A stretch of 64,000 nt of DNA from Rhodovulum visakhapatnamense (GTDB lineage Bacteria > Pseudomonadota > Alphaproteobacteria > Rhodobacterales > Rhodobacteraceae): positions 62,001-126,000 of the forward strand of contig NZ_SOEB01000010.1 in assembly GCF_004365965.1 (NCBI RefSeq), given 5' to 3'. Below the pieces are notes generated by a model that saw only the letters and a program-made list of their open reading frames with translations, did not search any database and had not been told where the DNA came from. The translations under genes were made by a program, and so were the position numbers. Positions 62,365 to 64,000 of this stretch are shown here, piece by piece. Positions within the stretch are counted from its first letter, which is position 1, and the number at the start of each line of letters is the position of its first letter.

Positions 62365-64000
62365 GTGCGCCCGAACAGCCGTTCGATGTCGGACAGTTTC
62401 AGTTCGACATAGGTCGGGCGGCCGTGGTTGCACTGGCCCGACAGCGGCGTCGCCTCCATCTCGCGCAGAAGCGCGTTCATCTCGTCGGCGCGCATCCGCC
62501 GCCCCGAGCGGATCGAGCCATGGCAGGCCACCCGGCTGAGGATCGCGTCAAGCCGCGCCTGCAGGGTCTGGCTGTCGCCCTGATCGGCCAGTTCGTCGAG
62601 GATGTCGCGGATCAGCGCCCCGGCATCGACCTCGCCCAGCAAAGCGGGCGTCTCGCGCACCGCGATGGCGCCCGGGCCGAAGGGCTCGACGGTCAGGCCC
62701 ATGCGGGTCAGGTCGGCCTCATGCTCCATCAGCCGGGCGATGTCGCCCTCTGACAGCTCGACGATTTCGGGGATCAGCAGCGCCTGCGCCGCGATGCCCC
62801 GCTCGGCCATCTGGCGTTTCAGCTTCTCGTAAACCAGCCGCTCATGGGCGGCATGCTGGTCGACGATGACCATGCCGCGTTCGGTCTGGGCGATGATGTA
62901 ATTCTCGTGCAATTGCGCCCGGGCGGCGCCCAGCGGCAGCGCCTCGGCCTCGGGGGCAGGGGCTGCGGTCTCGAACCGGGCGGACGGTTCGGCAAAGCCT
63001 TCGGCCAGCGGCGCCTCCGGCGCGGCGGGGGCCTGCGCGGCATAGGACAGGCTCAGCGCGCGAGGCGAGGGGCGGTCCATCTGGTAGACCCGCGGCGGGC
63101 CGGAAGGCTCTGGCCGCATCGCCCCCAGCGTCGCGCCCGCCACCGTGCTCGAGGCGCGGTGCCCGGCCCCGGCCAGCGCATGGCGCAGCGCCGAGACGAT
63201 CAGCCCGCGCACGATGCCCGGCTCGCGGAAGCGGACCTCGGCCTTGGCGGGGTGGACGTTGACATCGACCAGATGCGGGTCGCAATCGATGAACAGCGCA
63301 GCCGCCGGATGCCGGTCGCGGCTGAGCACGTCCATATAGGCGGCCCTCAGCGCCCCGATCAGTTGCTTGTCGCGGACCGGGCGCCCGTTGACGAAGAAGA
63401 ACTGCGCCACCGCCGCGCCGCGCGAATAGGTCGGCAGGGCGGCGAAGCCGGTTAGGGCAAACCCCTCGCGCTCGGCCTCGATCTTCAGCGCGTTCTCGGC
63501 GAAGTCGCGGCCCATCACCGCGACGACCCGGCCATAAAGCGCGTCGAACAGATCGCCGGTCTGCGCATCGGCGCGGAAGATCACGCGGCCCTCGCCGCCA
63601 TCCGACATGTCGCGCAGGGTGAAGCCGATGAAGGGCTCGGCCAGCGCCAGCCGTTTCACCACATCGCCGATGGCCTGCGCCTCGGCCCGGTCGCTGCGCA
63701 GGAACTTGAGCCGCGCGGGCGTCGCGAAGAACAGATCGCGCAGCTCGACCACGGTGCCCCGGTTCAGCGCGGCGGGCGTCACCGGCCCGGCCGCGCCGCC
63801 GGTCACGGCGATCCGCGCGGCCTCGGCGCCGTCGCGGCGCGAGGTGATGGTCAGCCGCCCGACCGCGCCCAGCGAGGGCAGCGCCTCGCCGCGAAAGCCG
63901 AAACTGCGGATATCCAGAAGGTCCGAACCGTCGATCTTCGAGGTCGCATGGCGCGACAGCGCCAGCGGCAGATCCCCGGGCGCCATGCCCCAGCCGTCGT
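62361..64000 (-). CDS. mutL: DNA mismatch repair protein MutL (5' end outside window)
   Basis: Open to the window edge, so the ATPase N-terminus (including the start codon and motif I) is missing. The visible part begins in motif II/III context (ATSKID, FGFRGEALPSLG), followed by the transducer domain (RPVRDKQL), then a Pro/Ala-rich linker and the C-terminal endonuclease domain with IVDQHAAHERLVYEKL (DQHA-x2-E-x4-E). The endonuclease motif is expected for bacteria without MutH. Confidence 0.95.
   Translation of the reverse strand, partial: DGWGMAPGDLPLALSRHATSKIDGSDLLDIRSFGFRGEALPSLGAVGRLTITSRRDGAEAARIAVTGGAAGPVTPAALNRGTVVELRDLFFATPARLKFLRSDRAEAQAIGDVVKRLALAEPFIGFTLRDMSDGGEGRVIFRADAQTGDLFDALYGRVVAVMGRDFAENALKIEAEREGFALTGFAALPTYSRGAAVAQFFFVNGRPVRDKQLIGALRAAYMDVLSRDRHPAAALFIDCDPHLVDVNVHPAKAEVRFREPGIVRGLIVSALRHALAGAGHRASSTVAGATLGAMRPEPSGPPRVYQMDRPSPRALSLSYAAQAPAAPEAPLAEGFAEPSARFETAAPAPEAEALPLGAARAQLHENYIIAQTERGMVIVDQHAAHERLVYEKLKRQMAERGIAAQALLIPEIVELSEGDIARLMEHEADLTRMGLTVEPFGPGAIAVRETPALLGEVDAGALIRDILDELADQGDSQTLQARLDAILSRVACHGSIRSGRRMRADEMNALLREMEATPLSGQCNHGRPTYVELKLSDIERLFGRT

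Overview
The window is GC-rich, with dense and often overlapping genes, and comes from a purple non-sulfur alphaproteobacterium of the Rhodobacteraceae. Its core, about 3.5-19.1 kb, is part of a photosynthesis gene cluster: crtC-crtD on the minus strand, then crtE-crtF, bchC-bchX-(50-codon ORF)-bchY-bchZ-pufQ-pufB-pufA-pufL-pufM-pufC and dxs on the plus strand. PufC has three CXXCH haem motifs where the classical subunit has four, an uncleaved-looking membrane anchor and no lipobox. There is no pufX. This combination points to Rhodovulum or a close relative (inference from established knowledge of that genus). The enzymes of the spheroidene branch (CrtC, CrtD, CrtF), the last steps of bacteriochlorophyll a synthesis (BchXYZ, BchC), the LH1-reaction centre polypeptides and the isoprenoid-supplying Dxs sit together. 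Two pairs of TGT-N12-ACA palindromes, each pair 8 bp apart, lie in the crtD-crtE and bchC promoter regions and fit the PpsR/CrtJ repressor.

Left of the cluster (1-3.4 kb) are housekeeping genes: a truncated secreted protein, exonuclease III, a thioredoxin-TPR co-chaperone, a Lon-N-domain protein and a Trm112-like protein. The cluster therefore ends at crtC here, and crtA/crtI/crtB are not adjacent. From 19.2 to 40.7 kb are a flavin monooxygenase/DUF2783 pair opposite a thiolase, a pbpC/alpha-2-macroglobulin pair, a large hybrid histidine kinase, yaaA, recQ, a YggT protein, a thioesterase, a UMF1-type MFS carrier, mepA, a phytase-esterase-like protein and a queuosine-precursor transporter.

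The interval 40.71-41.01 kb has no ordinary gene. It carries a rod-like predicted RNA with an intrinsic terminator. Inside it a 16-nt stretch is complementary to the 16S rRNA 3' tail (one G-U pair) and is followed by an 18-codon GTG mini-ORF rich in codons rare in this genome. This is my best candidate for something undescribed. It is followed by arfB (ribosome rescue), a small secreted protein, serB, a GntR regulator, a zinc metallopeptidase and a TIGR02300-type protein.

From 44.8 to 54.3 kb a ten-gene minus-strand block encodes a complete LIV-type ABC importer (two ATPases, two permeases, one binding protein), interleaved with two CoA ligases, a glyoxalase-fold protein and two small membrane proteins. 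It looks like an uptake-plus-CoA-activation system for a carboxylic acid.

At the right end (55.1-61.2 kb) is a singlet-oxygen module: rpoE-chrR on the plus strand opposite a tightly coupled five-gene operon (FAD oxidoreductase, DUF1365, MFS, DUF3833, SDR). A promoter matching the RpoE pattern precedes rpoE. rmuC and a mutL cut by the window edge finish the window. I saw no tRNA, rRNA, insertion sequence, prophage or CRISPR array.
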